This document shows positions 1-10,200 of a DNA stretch of 64,000 nt, piece after piece. How positions within the stretch are numbered: position 1 is the stretch's first letter; every line of letters begins with the position of its first letter. The notes beneath the pieces were generated by a model, which saw only the letters and a list, made by a program, of their open reading frames with translations, searched no databases and had not been told where the DNA came from. The stretch comes from Lineus longissimus (taxonomy: Eukaryota > Nemertea > Pilidiophora > Heteronemertea > Lineidae): assembly GCF_910592395.1 (NCBI RefSeq), contig NC_088315.1:16973808-17037807 (forward strand), in the 5' to 3' direction. The position numbers and the translations under genes were made by a program.

Positions 1-526
1 AACTAAAATGTAGAGACCTAGCCAAACGGTCTAGGAAAACGTGTATCCGTACCCACTGATTGATGATACATTTTGGTAGCATGATACTTTTGCCAGGATG
101 TTCATGCCCTTTCAAATCAAATGCTTCTTTCCTCATGTACAGAGTCAATTCACATCGTACTCTGCCCCTCTTCTTCTTTGTTATCTTCATACAAATGTTA
201 AGTACCATGTAGGCTGTTTTCCTCACCCTGAATTCGACAATCGAAAAGATTCTTCGCGTATCATTGAAAAGAAAGAAAGCAAGGAATGCAAGGGTCAGTG
301 TAGGGGATGGAATGCGTAGGTATATTGACAGTTGACCTTTACATGTTAACTCTTTGGCATCGTGTATGCCGCCGGGACCGACCGCCAAACGCGTTACTCC
401 TCTCCAAGAATGTCGATCTCCAACTATATTATCATCAATGTTAAACCTATCGAACGGCCAACACCACAAACTGGAGCTCGCCCCAGATGCTATTTCACGT
501 GAAATCGTTGCCAATGTCAACGCCAT
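1..526 (-). CDS. LamG-like secreted protein, copy L0, 3' part missing at window edge
   Basis: This is the third copy of the LamG-like ORF also found at 11958-12704 and 22194-23024. The best start is the ATG at 526, which opens a hydrophobic signal-peptide-like stretch (MALTLATISREIASGASS). It is followed by the shared SLWCWPFDRF and LTLAFLAFFLFND segments. I see no stop or frameshift down to position 1, where the frame (…RLARSLHF) leaves the window, so the last third is unseen. Its protein differs from the other copies by scattered substitutions (for example F for Y and E for K), not by breaks, which suggests it was recently or is still functional. The molecular function is not known; a LamG-like (concanavalin-fold) domain is inferred from the complete copies. 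Confidence 0.55.
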   Translation of the reverse strand, partial: MALTLATISREIASGASSSLWCWPFDRFNIDDNIVGDRHSWRGVTRLAVGPGGIHDAKELTCKGQLSIYLRIPSPTLTLAFLAFFLFNDTRRIFSIVEFRVRKTAYMVLNICMKITKKKRGRVRCELTLYMRKEAFDLKGHEHPGKSIMLPKCIINQWVRIHVFLDRLARSLHFS

Positions 527-705
527 TACAGTTGAGTACTTCAATCTCTCACGTGATTTTCAAGCTTGGAGTTTCTTAAAGGGTCGTTAATGGGGGTCAA
601 CTCCTTTTTGCAAAGCTGATCACAAATGAATCGTAGATGCAGTTATCACTTCCATAGAGTGTAACCACATGCAGGAAAACATGTAAAACTAGGGCTGATT
701 CAGGC

Positions 706-1230
706 AGGTAGTAAGTAAGCATTGCAAATAGCGAATTATAAATGGTTGATGGCGGATTGAATTGGTGACTTTTATTGGCGAGTTTTCTAAGTTTTTCAAA
801 GGTGCGAAAATAACATTTTCCAAAACCCACTCTTACCAATCTCACCTTACCGCGTAGTGGCAAAAAAGCAAAGGTTCGCACACAACTTGATAATACGTTG
901 AATTCTTTATAAATGCATGCGTGTGTAAAAGTGAGTGTGTCGCTTGCGGACACTGTCAGCTTTTTGTATCAAATACGCAGGCCTGTTCATCCCCCCCCCC
1001 CCTTGTATGGGCCGTTTAACTAAATCGGGAACATCAGATAATAGTGCCTAGTGAGAACTCTGGTGTAACAGTTGGTACTTTAAAATCAATTCTAGGTCTT
1101 CTGTGCAGGTTGGTCGAGTCCCTGAGAGTGGATATTGGAAACTGTAGTTTTCGCGCATTTTAAAACTCGCCATCCGCCGTCAGCCATCCGCCGTTTTCAT
1201 TCGCCATTCGCCATGTTTTACTAACTACTC
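706..1230. mobile_element. 525-bp DNA-transposon-like insertion with 9-bp target duplication
   Basis: The word GATTCAGGC stands on both sides (697-705 and 1231-1239), while the homologous site in L1 (about 12880) has it once, so this is an insertion with a 9-bp duplication. The ends are imperfect inverted repeats: AGGTAGTAAGTAA on the left, and GAGTAGTTAGTAA as the reverse complement of the right end. The length of the target duplication fits Mutator-like (MULE) elements; an 8-bp hAT reading is also possible. Inside are a C12 run (991-1002) and GCCATCCGCCGT-like repeats. I see no transposase, so it is non-autonomous. Confidence 0.65.
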
Positions 1231-1248
1231 GATTCAGGCGATGACCCT

Positions 1249-1433
1249 GTGTAAAATGAATGGACGTCCTTGGACTGCAGTACCCCAAACAATAGCTGTG
1301 TATTGTCAACGAATGTGGTTAATGGTTTGTTTAGGGAAAGCTACATAATCTTCAACAAAGGAACTCGGCAACTCTATTCACTTTAACAAAAGGACCGGAC
1401 TTAGATTCCGAGGAATTTGCATTTCTTTTACAC
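1249..1433. mobile_element. Short MITE, GTGTAAAA-ended family, copy 1
   Basis: The element starts GTGTAAAATGAATG and ends CATTTCTTTTACAC, so its ends are inverted repeats. Read on the minus strand it matches 61052-61242 over nearly its whole length. It is absent from the equivalent place in L1, where only GATGACGCAGC joins CACGAGAAAC. No coding capacity. Confidence 0.6.
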
Positions 1434-2084
1434 GAGAAACACTTTTTGTGACTAAACAAATAAGTTTTAACTTGATATAACGTCTTATGGTACACAAGTC
1501 TTATCTCCGTTAAGAATATTAATTTGCACACCTTTTCAAACTTTAGGACAATACCATGTTTTATATCCACCTTGCTTCAATAGATTTTCATCACTTCAAG
1601 ATACGATCAACTCGCCACGACTGCTGAAACAAAATTTAAAACGGAAAAAATCCGAATGCCAAAACTGGGAAAAAAAGGGAAAACAAAGACGAAGAGAGAA
1701 CCACGTTGAAGCTGCCAGAGCAAGAAAAGAAGATGTGACGTCCTTCGTCGCACGAAATACCTCTCTGTGGGCGCCCTCTCGATCGTGCCCTTAATTGTGT
1801 CACATTTATTACTAAGTAACTCGTCTAACTGATTAATCCATGTCGCTCTGAAGTCACAACACTGACAAAACGTAGGGAAATCCTCGCGAGTGTGGCTTTT
1901 CCAACGTTGCATACGATAAAGGAAAAATAACCCACTGAGTTATCCCAACATTGTATGTTATCAAGATCTTGAATCAGCTCGGACTGCTGGATGTCATGGC
2001 CCCCTGCGGTAAGAATGCAGAGTGAAAGAAGTTGATTCTCAATGTGACCTTTCGAAAATGGCAACCTGCAATCGTGTGTTTGGA

Positions 2085-2270
2085 CATGCAGTTGTATGTA
2101 GCCTTTGCATTGTTTTCGACCCAACGGGCATTTAATTGAGAAGCTCACGGCAGCATTGAAAATGGTGATTGTCATGGTCGAGTGAAGTAGAAAATATTGG
2201 GGCAGAAAATAATGATTACTCATCTCGTTATTTCGCGATTGCTTATCTCTCGGTTTATAATAAGCCAGCA
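2085..2270. repeat. Dispersed repeat shared with a LIM-gene intron (copy 1)
   Basis: This stretch aligns in the same orientation with 50865-51050. It includes the shared words ATGGTGATTGTCATGG and GGCAGAAAATAATGATTACT. At 50857 the plus strand is open and begins with a hydrophobic signal-peptide-like segment; here the same frame is stopped after about 18 codons. It may be an old exon carried by a repeat, or simply a repeat. Confidence 0.5.
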
Positions 2271-2278
2271 AGAACAGG

Positions 2279-2596
2279 TCAACCCCCAGTCTCGCTGTTG
2301 GAGAAAATGACAACGTTGGTTTCGACACGTGTGTCGAATGGATCCAGAATGACTTCCCAAAATAGTGTTGAATTGGGAAACAGATAATAACGGCGAAGAG
2401 GACGATGCTGGGCGCGCTGAATGGATCTGATGTTGTAGCCCGCGATGCAGAGAGCGTTGGCCTGCACGAGAGGTGTTGACACAGATGGCTCACGACCGTA
2501 ATGCTTGGAGGGATGTGGTGGCACAGTTTTTGATAGAGAAATGTCGAGTTGCTGGAATGTATGAGTCGAAATGCAAGTGGGGATTTCCACTCTCAC
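2279..2596 (-). other. Conserved open block of unknown meaning, copy in L0
   Basis: The minus strand is open for 105 codons and contains HPLRRYYLF-like and FWEVILDPFDT segments that recur at 25221-25739. A second minus-strand frame over the same bases is also open (it gives SIVLFAVIICFPIQ, membrane-like). Because two frames are open and the whole block is part of a duplicated segment, conservation alone does not show coding. I do not recognise either product. Confidence 0.2.
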
Positions 2597-2943
2597 TAAA
2601 TATGCCCTGCTGGAAATTACCCTTTGACAAAGCCTTTTTATAATTTCATTGATTCCAATGTCTATAGGCTTATATCCACGTTTTATTCAAAATAGTGATA
2701 CAATAACATATTTCGTGCAAATTTAATTTAATAGTGTTCGTAATCAACATGATCAATACAGTTGGTGAGGTCAAATATCTGAGTTAACACTGGTGTCAGA
2801 GTTAACACCAGTACAGTTTTAATGTGAACTGCTGCCAGAAAAAAAACATGGTCTTGGTAAACACCGAGCTAATACCGGATTAACACTGTGTTAATCTGGC
2901 GTTACTGACTGAGAGTTGCTAACACCGAAACGTTCAGTGTGCA

Positions 2944-3386
2944 GAGACAAGACCACAATTGATATTTTAAGCCTTTTAGCAGTTAAATTGTCAATGTTTG
3001 ACAGCGACGCATCAAATTCTGCGTGGGGTTGTGAATCTGAAATTTAGATTATGTTATTCCGGACAGTCGGGCAAGTAATGGTGAAAAATAAACTGGTAGT
3101 TGACAACGGAAATTTTTTGATAATCGACAAATAAGACAGACTTTGATATTTCCACTCTTTTCAGCCAACTGGCAGAAAAAACCCAAAACACGCCCCCTAT
3201 TACCCAATTAGCAAAATTCGAAATTAATTTTTTCATCAAATAATTTCTTTACATCTGTAGACTTGCCACAACAAATATTTTTTCAATACCTCTCCAAATA
3301 TGTACTTGAGAGTTAAAAACATGCACTCGTCTAATTGATAGGCCACGACCCTCCAACCTATGAATATTCATTAGTGGTCTTGTCTC
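2944..3386. repeat. MITE-like terminal copy, left
   Basis: 443 bp, with 13-bp terminal inverted repeats GAGACAAGACCAC/GTGGTCTTGTCTC. It is almost identical to 3937-4380. No coding potential. Confidence 0.8.
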
Positions 3387-3936
3387 AATGAAGGTACATT
3401 TCAGGGGTTAACATTTTGAGAATTTTTTCAAACTAATGTACATGACATCCCACAATTCTCCAACAAAGGAAAGTCATATCTGGACATTTTTGGAGAAATG
3501 AGAAACATTTCCAAGAGTGGTACAACTGTGCCAAAAGCGACGAAAGAGGACAAAATCGACAAAAAGTCATGATTTTGCAGCCAACAGCACCAAATTCAAA
3601 GACCAGCCCTGGCCAGAATAAGCAAGCTATGAAGCTGAAAGTTTAGGATGTGATTTAGGAATATCTTTGCTGCATAGGGCACAACTTTCAGAATCAAGGC
3701 CTAAGTGGTTTTAAAGAAATTACAAAATGAATGGCAACACAACAAGACTTGTAAAAATGAAACCGAACTTAGACCGGGGTTAGGTTGGCTCATATTGGGG
3801 TCAAATTAAGTTTTTTTCTCATTATTTTGGCTTGTTTTGACCTTAAATCATCAGCAATACAATATTCTAAATGAATTAGAGTGATTTGAACACATTCGAA
3901 TTTTTCACTAAATTGACTCAAAATGTAGTGTAAATG

Positions 3937-4380
3937 GAGGCAAGACCACAATTGATTTTTTAAGCCTTTTAGCAGTTAAATTGTCAATGTTTGACAGCGA
4001 CGCATCAAATACTGCGTGGGGTTGTGAATCTGAAATTTAGATTATGTTATTCCGGACAGTCGGGCAAGTAAATGGTGAAAAATAAACTGGTAGTTGACAA
4101 CGGAAATTTTTTGATAATCGACAAATTAGACAGACTTTGATATTTCCACTCTTTTCAGCCAACTGGCAGAAAAAAATCAAAACACGCCCCCTATTACACA
4201 ATTAGCAAAATTCGAAATTAATTTTTTCATCAAATAATTTCCTTATATCTGTAGACTTGCCACAACAAATATTTTTTCAATACCTCTCCAAATATGTACT
4301 TGAGAGTTAAAAACATGCACTCGTCCAATTGATAGGCCTCGACCCTCCAACCTATGAATATTCATTAGTGGTCTTGTCTC
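3937..4380. repeat. MITE-like terminal copy, right
   Basis: 444 bp, a direct repeat of 2944-3386 with a handful of differences. Ends GAGGCAAGACCAC and GTGGTCTTGTCTC. Confidence 0.8.
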
Positions 4381-4592
4381 TGCATTAAAAGTTACCTGGA
4401 GGCCACCATTACTGCTGCGAATCAAAAAGCACATGATCAGCGAGGCAACCTGCGCAAGTTGGAGCCTGGTCTCCTGTCAAAACCCCCTTGCGATTTACTA
4501 TGGCAATTACCAATGCGCAATACTCGCCAACAGGTGTGCAGGATCATAAGCTTCTCGGACCCGTGTGCCATGTGTTACTCAAATGTTAGAGT

Positions 4593-4888
4593 TTAACTCA
4601 ACTGGATGACTTCGCAGCCGCATGCAGGATATATGCACTTTTCTGAGTAAATAAAATTCGTTTGGTGATCACTTGGTTCCAATTCCCAAATTCCCGATAA
4701 GTTCATCTTCCATGGCTGCATTGACTGGCTTGGTTGACTTTCATCATTTTGACTGACAGCAGATTCGTCGACATTTGCAATATACAGTGTACAAAGTACA
4801 TAGTACAAAGTTCTATGATAGGCGTTGAAATCATCCAATATATAACCGTAAAATTGAACAAATTTGCAATGGAGAGACGAATTTACAT
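4593..4888 (-). CDS. Exon with the C-terminal end of a LamG-like domain (unit 1)
   Basis: An acceptor (CATCATAACCAG) lies just before 4888. With two leading bases the exon reads on in frame as VNSSLHCKFVQFYGYILDDF followed by NAYHRTL, to a TGA-type stop at 4593. The stretch LDDFNAYHRTL matches the usual close of LamG/concanavalin-like domains (a short 'IDDvriYnraL' strand). The preceding exon (5114-5362) ends in phase 1 at a strong donor, and G+AT makes Asp across the junction. The tail (about 70 residues, Ser/Gln-rich then Cys-containing) is not recognised; part of it may be read-through beyond a missed donor. No counterpart is visible in unit 2. Confidence 0.5.
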
Positions 4889-5113
4889 CTGGTTATGATG
4901 AAGAAAGGGCAAACTGAAAAGCCGGTTTTGAACGCAGGTGGTGTCGACATTACGACATCCGTCATGGTGTGAAATTTCTCTGTACATTTTTTACATACGT
5001 AATTTCTTTCACGTTGGATGTCTTTTTTCATAGATGAATGAACGATATATAAATCTATATCATTGGCGAAAAAAAGTCTATGTCTGCATGAATGAGTGGT
5101 CCTGGTAACATAC

Positions 5114-5362
5114 CTGGGGACGCAAGCATGACATTATTACCGTTGAGTCCACATTGCCAAACAAGTTTGTTTTGCAAGGAGTTGTCCTCGAAAACAATGG
5201 GCACAGTGGTTGCAGACAGGTTCAACGAAACAAACACATTTTTTTTCATATAACAACATCGACCTAAGTCTTTTCGCATTTCCAAATCGCTCTCTTCTTG
5301 ATCATCATACTTAAAAATGACGGTCATTCCTTCCTCACACATTATGTCAAATGCTTCCCGTC
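5114..5362 (-). CDS. Exon, probable LamG-like fold, upstream partner of 4593-4888
   Basis: This minus-strand exon runs from an acceptor candidate (GTTAACAG before 5362) to a textbook donor (CCCCAG|GTATGT at 5114/5113). It is open throughout and contains FDIMCEEGMTVIFKYDDQEE, then NVFVSLNLSATTVP, then NKLVWQCGLNGNNV. It joins in frame with the LamG-closing exon at 4888. The frame stays open upstream to about 5417, so the exon could start earlier (for example after CACCAG near 5412). The family call rests mainly on the next exon. Function beyond a secreted carbohydrate- or protein-binding fold cannot be given. Confidence 0.4.
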
Positions 5363-5459
5363 CTGTTAACTCTTGACTCGATAATGCATAGAATAATAAA
5401 ACTAAATTCTGGTGCAATTATCAACATGGGGAATACTATCTGAGGGGATGACAAAGGCT

Positions 5460-6545
5460 GAGCTAGATGTCAAGCGATTTGAAAGTTTTAATGAAATAAA
5501 CCGCTTCTTTTGATTGTGAATTGTACCTTGCTGTTTGGATCTGATCCAGATTGAATTTGATCAATTGGCAGTAGTGGCTATTTAGTTTCTTAACCGAAAT
5601 GAATGATCTGCATGACCTAGTTAGGATGCAGCGAACGGCGCAAGCAGAGGCACTCGGGATATGTCTCGTCGGTGCGCGTGAGGACAGAGGCAATGGGACT
5701 CTTATTCGCATGAATATTCGCCCTGAAAAAAGATATTTTGTGTCAAAAAAGAAAGAAAGCTAACTCACTTCCACTGCTGATTGTCATTTTGGACATGCAT
5801 CACATTGATATGTACAATTTTAGCTCTTATCAATATCAAAACCTACCTCATGTGCAATATCTGCTATCATAAAACTCATGCATCTGACCCCAAGTGATTA
5901 GAGTGTAAAATCACCTTATACCGCAGAGGTGGCACCCAACATGTACATGTACTAGATTGACACAATTGCGTATTTCGTGCCATCTTAAGGTAAACAGGTG
6001 TAATATTCGCTTCTCCGACGCTTCTTACAAACCCCTGAGACATTAGCCATCATTTGTTGAAATACAGAGATGCACGTCAGTCACCTTTAAGTCACCAAAT
6101 ATAACTGTCAACCTCGATCCAGTACCGTACTTCTAAGGAATTGCATGAACGGAAATCGCACTCAGAAAATCTTAAAATTGGGGTTTCGAATCGGGGTTGC
6201 AGTACGCACCCCGAAGGAGACAGCCAATGAAAATGCGAGTTTGGGTCTCGCTGTTACAACGTTGTTGAAATTCTCCGACTCGAGTGAAAGCAACGCTCCG
6301 ATTAGGCGCAATAACTTCTACGCTTGCACTTCAGCCAAATGAGGGCGAATGTATCAGGAGTTTGTGTGCAGGTTAGAAGCGAACTTACAGCAACCCCTTA
6401 TTCGATCAGGATGATTTTGTGTCAGTACGCCATTTGCACCATGCGAGTATACACGCATCGACGTCTTGCTGAACATGTTATGTGGACTGGTATTCATATC
6501 AGTTTTGATCGATGCTACTTCCGTTCTCTCTTATTGGAAAGACGG
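5460..6545. repeat. Segmental duplicate block P1
   Basis: Matches 21022-22058 in the same orientation, from ATGTCAAGCGATTTGAAAG to the region CTACTTCCGTT…CTCTTAT. It holds the PAN-like exon and about 800 bp of non-coding flank. In unit 2 the copy runs directly into the L block; here about 5.2 kb of other sequence (6545-11750) intervenes. Confidence 0.8.
5463..5722 (-). CDS. PAN/Apple-like exon, unit 1
   Basis: A pyrimidine-rich acceptor (TTTTTTCAG) ends just before 5722. The exon then reads …IPSASACAVRCILTRSCRSF followed by ISVKKLNSHYCQLI. The spacing of Cys (AxxC-AVRC…SCRSF…YCQL) is the pattern of PAN/Apple modules, which mediate protein or sugar binding in secreted proteins. The frame ends at TAG (5463-5465), but a possible donor (GCAAG|GTACAA) lies before the stop, so it may be internal. 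It is homologous to 21022-21287. On the minus strand it lies between the LamG-like ORF (11958-12704) and the exons at 5362 and 4888, consistent with a LamG-PAN-LamG layout. The promoter and first exon are not identified. Confidence 0.5.
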
Positions 6546-7053
6546 ATTAGTTCAAAAAACCTCTAACTTTGATTTCCTCAATTTTGAATGAAATTTCCAC
6601 TTTTCAACCCCCACCTGGCGGTCGCAGTTTTTGGAGGATTATAATGGTAAGAGTCTCAAAATGCTGCTAACGCTCTCCTTTTACAGCCGAACTGGGCAAT
6701 TTAAACATCAATTAAAAAATTCTATCACCAGATACGGTGGCTGGGAAAGGACATGGTGATTTTTTTTTCAATGACGAACTTCTTTTTAATCTCAGGCGCC
6801 TGACTTACGAAAACGAGGCTGTTTGATACACACGGTACTGGACATTTGACATTTTGACATAAGGACACTGAGATGTGGTCACCGAAGTACGGTTCCGAAG
6901 TGTTTATGCGTCCTTCTGATTCAGTGCATACTGAACAGTTTCTTAACGATGCATCCATCTTGAACTCCCCAGCCAAAACTGCCTGTCATGAGTGAGTGTG
7001 ATGGTCATGAGGAGTACAAAGTTCCAAAATATTCCAATAGAGCGCGCATAGAT
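6546..7053. other. No gene seen
   Basis: AT-rich sequence between block P1 and the LINE 3' end. An open minus-strand stretch at 6725-6976 has no recognisable features and no splice context, so I do not call it. Confidence 0.4.
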
Positions 7054-7089
7054 TAATTTTATTATTATTATTATTAAAAACATTTTTAT

Positions 7090-7121
7090 AGCGCTTAACG
7101 TTGTTAAAACTTCTAAGCGCT
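7090..7121 (-). other. 3'-UTR stem-loop of the LINE
   Basis: Inverted arms AGCGCTTA (7090-7097) and TAAGCGCT (7114-7121) enclose a 16-base loop just inside the (ATT)n tail. In L2/CR1-type elements such 3' structures are recognised by the element's reverse transcriptase; that role here is inferred. Confidence 0.5.
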
Positions 7122-7201
7122 TTACAATTTATAATAAAACATAACATTAATACATGATAGAATAAAAGTCATTACTAAAAAAAAAAAAACGTGCAAAGGA
7201 T

Positions 7202-10200
7202 TCAAAAGAATTTCTTAAAAATATGAGTTTTTAGTGCAGTTTTAAAACGACCCAGGGTACTCTGGCCACGAACACTATTTGGAAGCTCATTCCATAGCTT
7301 TGGTCCCGCCACTGCGAATGCAGAGGAGCCTATCACCCGGTTTGTGCGCATTTCCTTACACAGACCCATTGTACTTGACCGCAGGGAGCGTGAGGGTTTG
7401 TAAACTTCCAAGCAGTCTGCGAGATATTTTGGTGCGTAATCATGTAGACATTTGTAGACCATTAGATTAACCTTGTACTCGAGCCTTGCTTTCAAAGGAA
7501 GCCAGTGGAGTGCGCACAGAACCGGAGTGATATGATCCCCTCTGGACACCCTAGTGACGAGACGAGCTGCCGAGTTTTGAACCAGTTGAAGCTTACGCAC
7601 ATTGGCCTCAGAGATGTTATATAGCAGACTATTTGCGTAGTCCAACCGCGAGACAACTAAGGTCCGCACTGCACTTGTTGCTGCTGATTTACTGAGCAAA
7701 GATCTTATCTTGCTTATACGATAGAGATGGAAATTTGCCGCACGGCATACATTGTTAACATGCGTTTTCATGGACATTTCTCTGTCAAATGTTACACCAA
7801 GAATCTTGATGGTATCACTCAGCTCAATTTCAGTATCGCCAATTTTCAATTTCAGATCAGACACATACTTCTGTAGGTTATTTACACATGCAAGGAAAAA
7901 TTCGGTCTTACTGTCATTCAATTTCAGTTTGTTTCTCACCATCCATTCCTTAATTGACTCAACCCATAGTGTAAGGCTCGAAATAACATTTTGCACCACG
8001 GTTGGGTTAGTTGGATCAAAGATAATGTAGAGACCACTGTCATCAGCAAACAGTATATATGGCAGGAGGAATGATCGGATAATGTCGCCAAGAGGACTGT
8101 TGTATGCAGTGAACAAGAGAGGGCCCACTACAGAACCCTGGGGAACTCCAAAAAGTAAGGGAACCTTATCTGATACAGCGTCTTTCACCGTCACCTCTTG
8201 TGACCTCCCCGTGAGATAAGATTTGAACCACTGCAATGCTGATCCGGTAACCCCGAATCTATTCTCAAGACGTTTGAGGAGAATTGGGTGGTCCAGTGTG
8301 TCAAAAGCAGCAGACAGATCCAGTGCCACAAACAGAACAGCTTTGTTAGAATCCATGGCATGGACAATATCGTTGTGAACTTTAAGCAAGGCAGTTTCTG
8401 TGCTATGCTTAGCTCGATATGCTGACTGCATTGGATCAAACAACCTGTTTGTGTCAAAGTGATCTGACAGCCTCTTTGACACAACCTTCTCAACAACTTT
8501 TGACATGAAAGGAAGGTTTGATACTGGACGGTAATTTGACGATACCTCAGGGTCTAGAGAGGGTTTCTTCAGAAGCGGGCGCACACGAGCCTTTTTGTAA
8601 CATTCTGGGAAAGTCCCACTTGACATTGATTCATTGACTACAAGTGTTAAAATCGGAAGAAGGTCCCCAATGGTCTTTTTTAGGAGCCATGTGGGGATAG
8701 GATCTATTTCGCATGACTTAGTAGCCATGGACAAAATGATCTTTTTCATTTCGTCTTCAGTAGCTGGAGTGAAACAGTCAAGTGGAATTCCTGAGAAAGC
8801 TTGTTCAAAAATCTCTGAAGGTGCATGTGTTGGCACCACATTGTCAAGGTTCGTACGGATCTTGATGATCTTTTCACTAAAGAAGGTTGCAAAATCGTTT
8901 GCCACAACAGATGGGTCGCCCAATGGAAGGTGACAGTCACTATCATTAGTGAGCTCTTTAATCACATTGAATGTCTCCTTGAGGTTTCCTGTGCTAAGTC
9001 GTTCCTCGTAATAGTCCTTCTTTGCATTTCGAATAAGATTGACGACACACTCCCGTTGTGCCACAAACATTTGTCTGTGAATCTCGAGTTTGGATGAAAA
9101 CCATTTTCTCTCTAGCTGCCTCCGAAGATTCCGTGCTATGGCGATGTTCTCACTGAACCAAGGATTATTGGGTCTTGCTGTTATACGTTGCGTTTTAAGG
9201 GGTGCCTTTCGATCAAGAGTTGACACAATTGCGTTGTTTAATGTTTCTGCCGTTTCATTCACTGAATTCCTTGGTTTACACTTGGCGAATTCTGCACAGA
9301 TCTCACTTCCCAATTCTTTTGGACTGACGGATCGGTATTTGCGATAAGACTTCACAAGTTCGACATTGACCTTGGAGAGACTAAGCACCATTCCAATGGT
9401 GAAGTGGTCTGACAACTCGTGATTGCAAACCGTGACATCATTCACAATTCTGTCCTCATCCCTGACTATCACCAGGTCTAGGGTGTGCCCATGCTTATGG
9501 GTTGGCGACGTCACAAGTTGTGAAAGATTGTGAGAGTGAAGAATATCCTTAAACCGTCTCACCTCGGGAAGGTCCTTGTCTACATGTATATTAAAGTCCC
9601 CGAGGATCAATAGCCGTTCCTTAGCCACAGATATCTCAGTCACCAACTGCTCAAATTCATCAAGGAAGTTGTTGACCGTGTGTTTACGAGATGGAGGACG
9701 ATAGATCACGACACAAAGCAGTGGTGTAGGGTCCGATCGAATCAATGATTTTGAGCATTCAAACGTCACGAATGGTGTCGGTAACTTCCTCTGTGTCACT
9801 TTCAGACTGTCACGGTAACAGAGTCCGAAACCACCACCTCTCCCTTTGATTCGTGGGCTATTGATAAACGAGAAACCTTCTGGGGTCAGCTGCTTAGTGA
9901 TTGAATTGTCTAATTGCTCCTGAAGCCAAGTCTCAGAGAAAAATGCAAGATCAGCACCTTGCTCAATAATATGCTCACTGATTTGAATGGCTTTGTTACG
10001 TACTGATCTGGCATTCAAAAGAATTACCTTTGCCTGGACACATTTCCTTTCTGGCATTATTGGAACTTGGATAAGGTTAGCTGGATTTGTTTTCGATTGA
10101 ATGGCTCGTGGTCGTAATCCACTTAGACGAATTCCTGCCCTCTTTGATCTCCTGGTCTTATACCGATGAATACCATGGTCAATGAGCGTATTTTTCAATT

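Larger units (their letters stand above)
1..2765. repeat. Segmental duplicate block L0 (partial)
   Basis: This is the left-edge copy of the L block. 1-705 matches 12177-12885, about 1480-1725 matches 16010-16260, and 2279-2765 matches about 16890-17350, with the same pieces in L2. It is shorter than L1 and L2 because the stretch corresponding to 13000-16000 is missing. It has two private insertions (706-1230 and 1249-1433). The part at 2085-2270 matches an intron of the LIM gene rather than L1/L2. Confidence 0.75.
2944..4380. mobile_element. Composite element: two direct 443/444-bp MITE copies around a 550-bp core
   Basis: Two near-identical direct copies (2944-3386 and 3937-4380) each begin GAGACAAGACCAC (GAGG in the second) and end GTGGTCTTGTCTC, so each copy has its own 13-bp inverted ends. 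The whole is bracketed by TGCA (2940-2943 and 4381-4384), consistent with a 4-bp target duplication of the composite. The two inner junctions both read AATG (3387-3390 and 3933-3936). The core has no ORF of note. An LTR reading is disfavoured because no tRNA primer site follows the left copy and no polypurine tract precedes the right one. Confidence 0.65.

Noticed and set aside
354-590. Plus-strand 78-codon ORF conserved in all three L copies (also 12532-12768 and 22852-23088)
   Set aside because: It lies antisense to the LamG-like ORF, whose signal peptide and fold motifs make more sense; its conservation follows from the other strand.
1825-2493. 222-codon minus-strand ORF
   Set aside because: It runs across the junction of duplicated and inserted sequence (repeat at 2085-2270) and has no domain; open by chance.
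2944-4380. LTR retrotransposon with two 443-bp LTRs
   Set aside because: The repeats end in 13-bp inverted repeats, no primer-binding site or polypurine tract is next to them, and the core has no gag/pol frame.
8191-8496. Small ORFs on both strands within 7202-10297
   Set aside because: Shadows of the LINE ORF in other frames.
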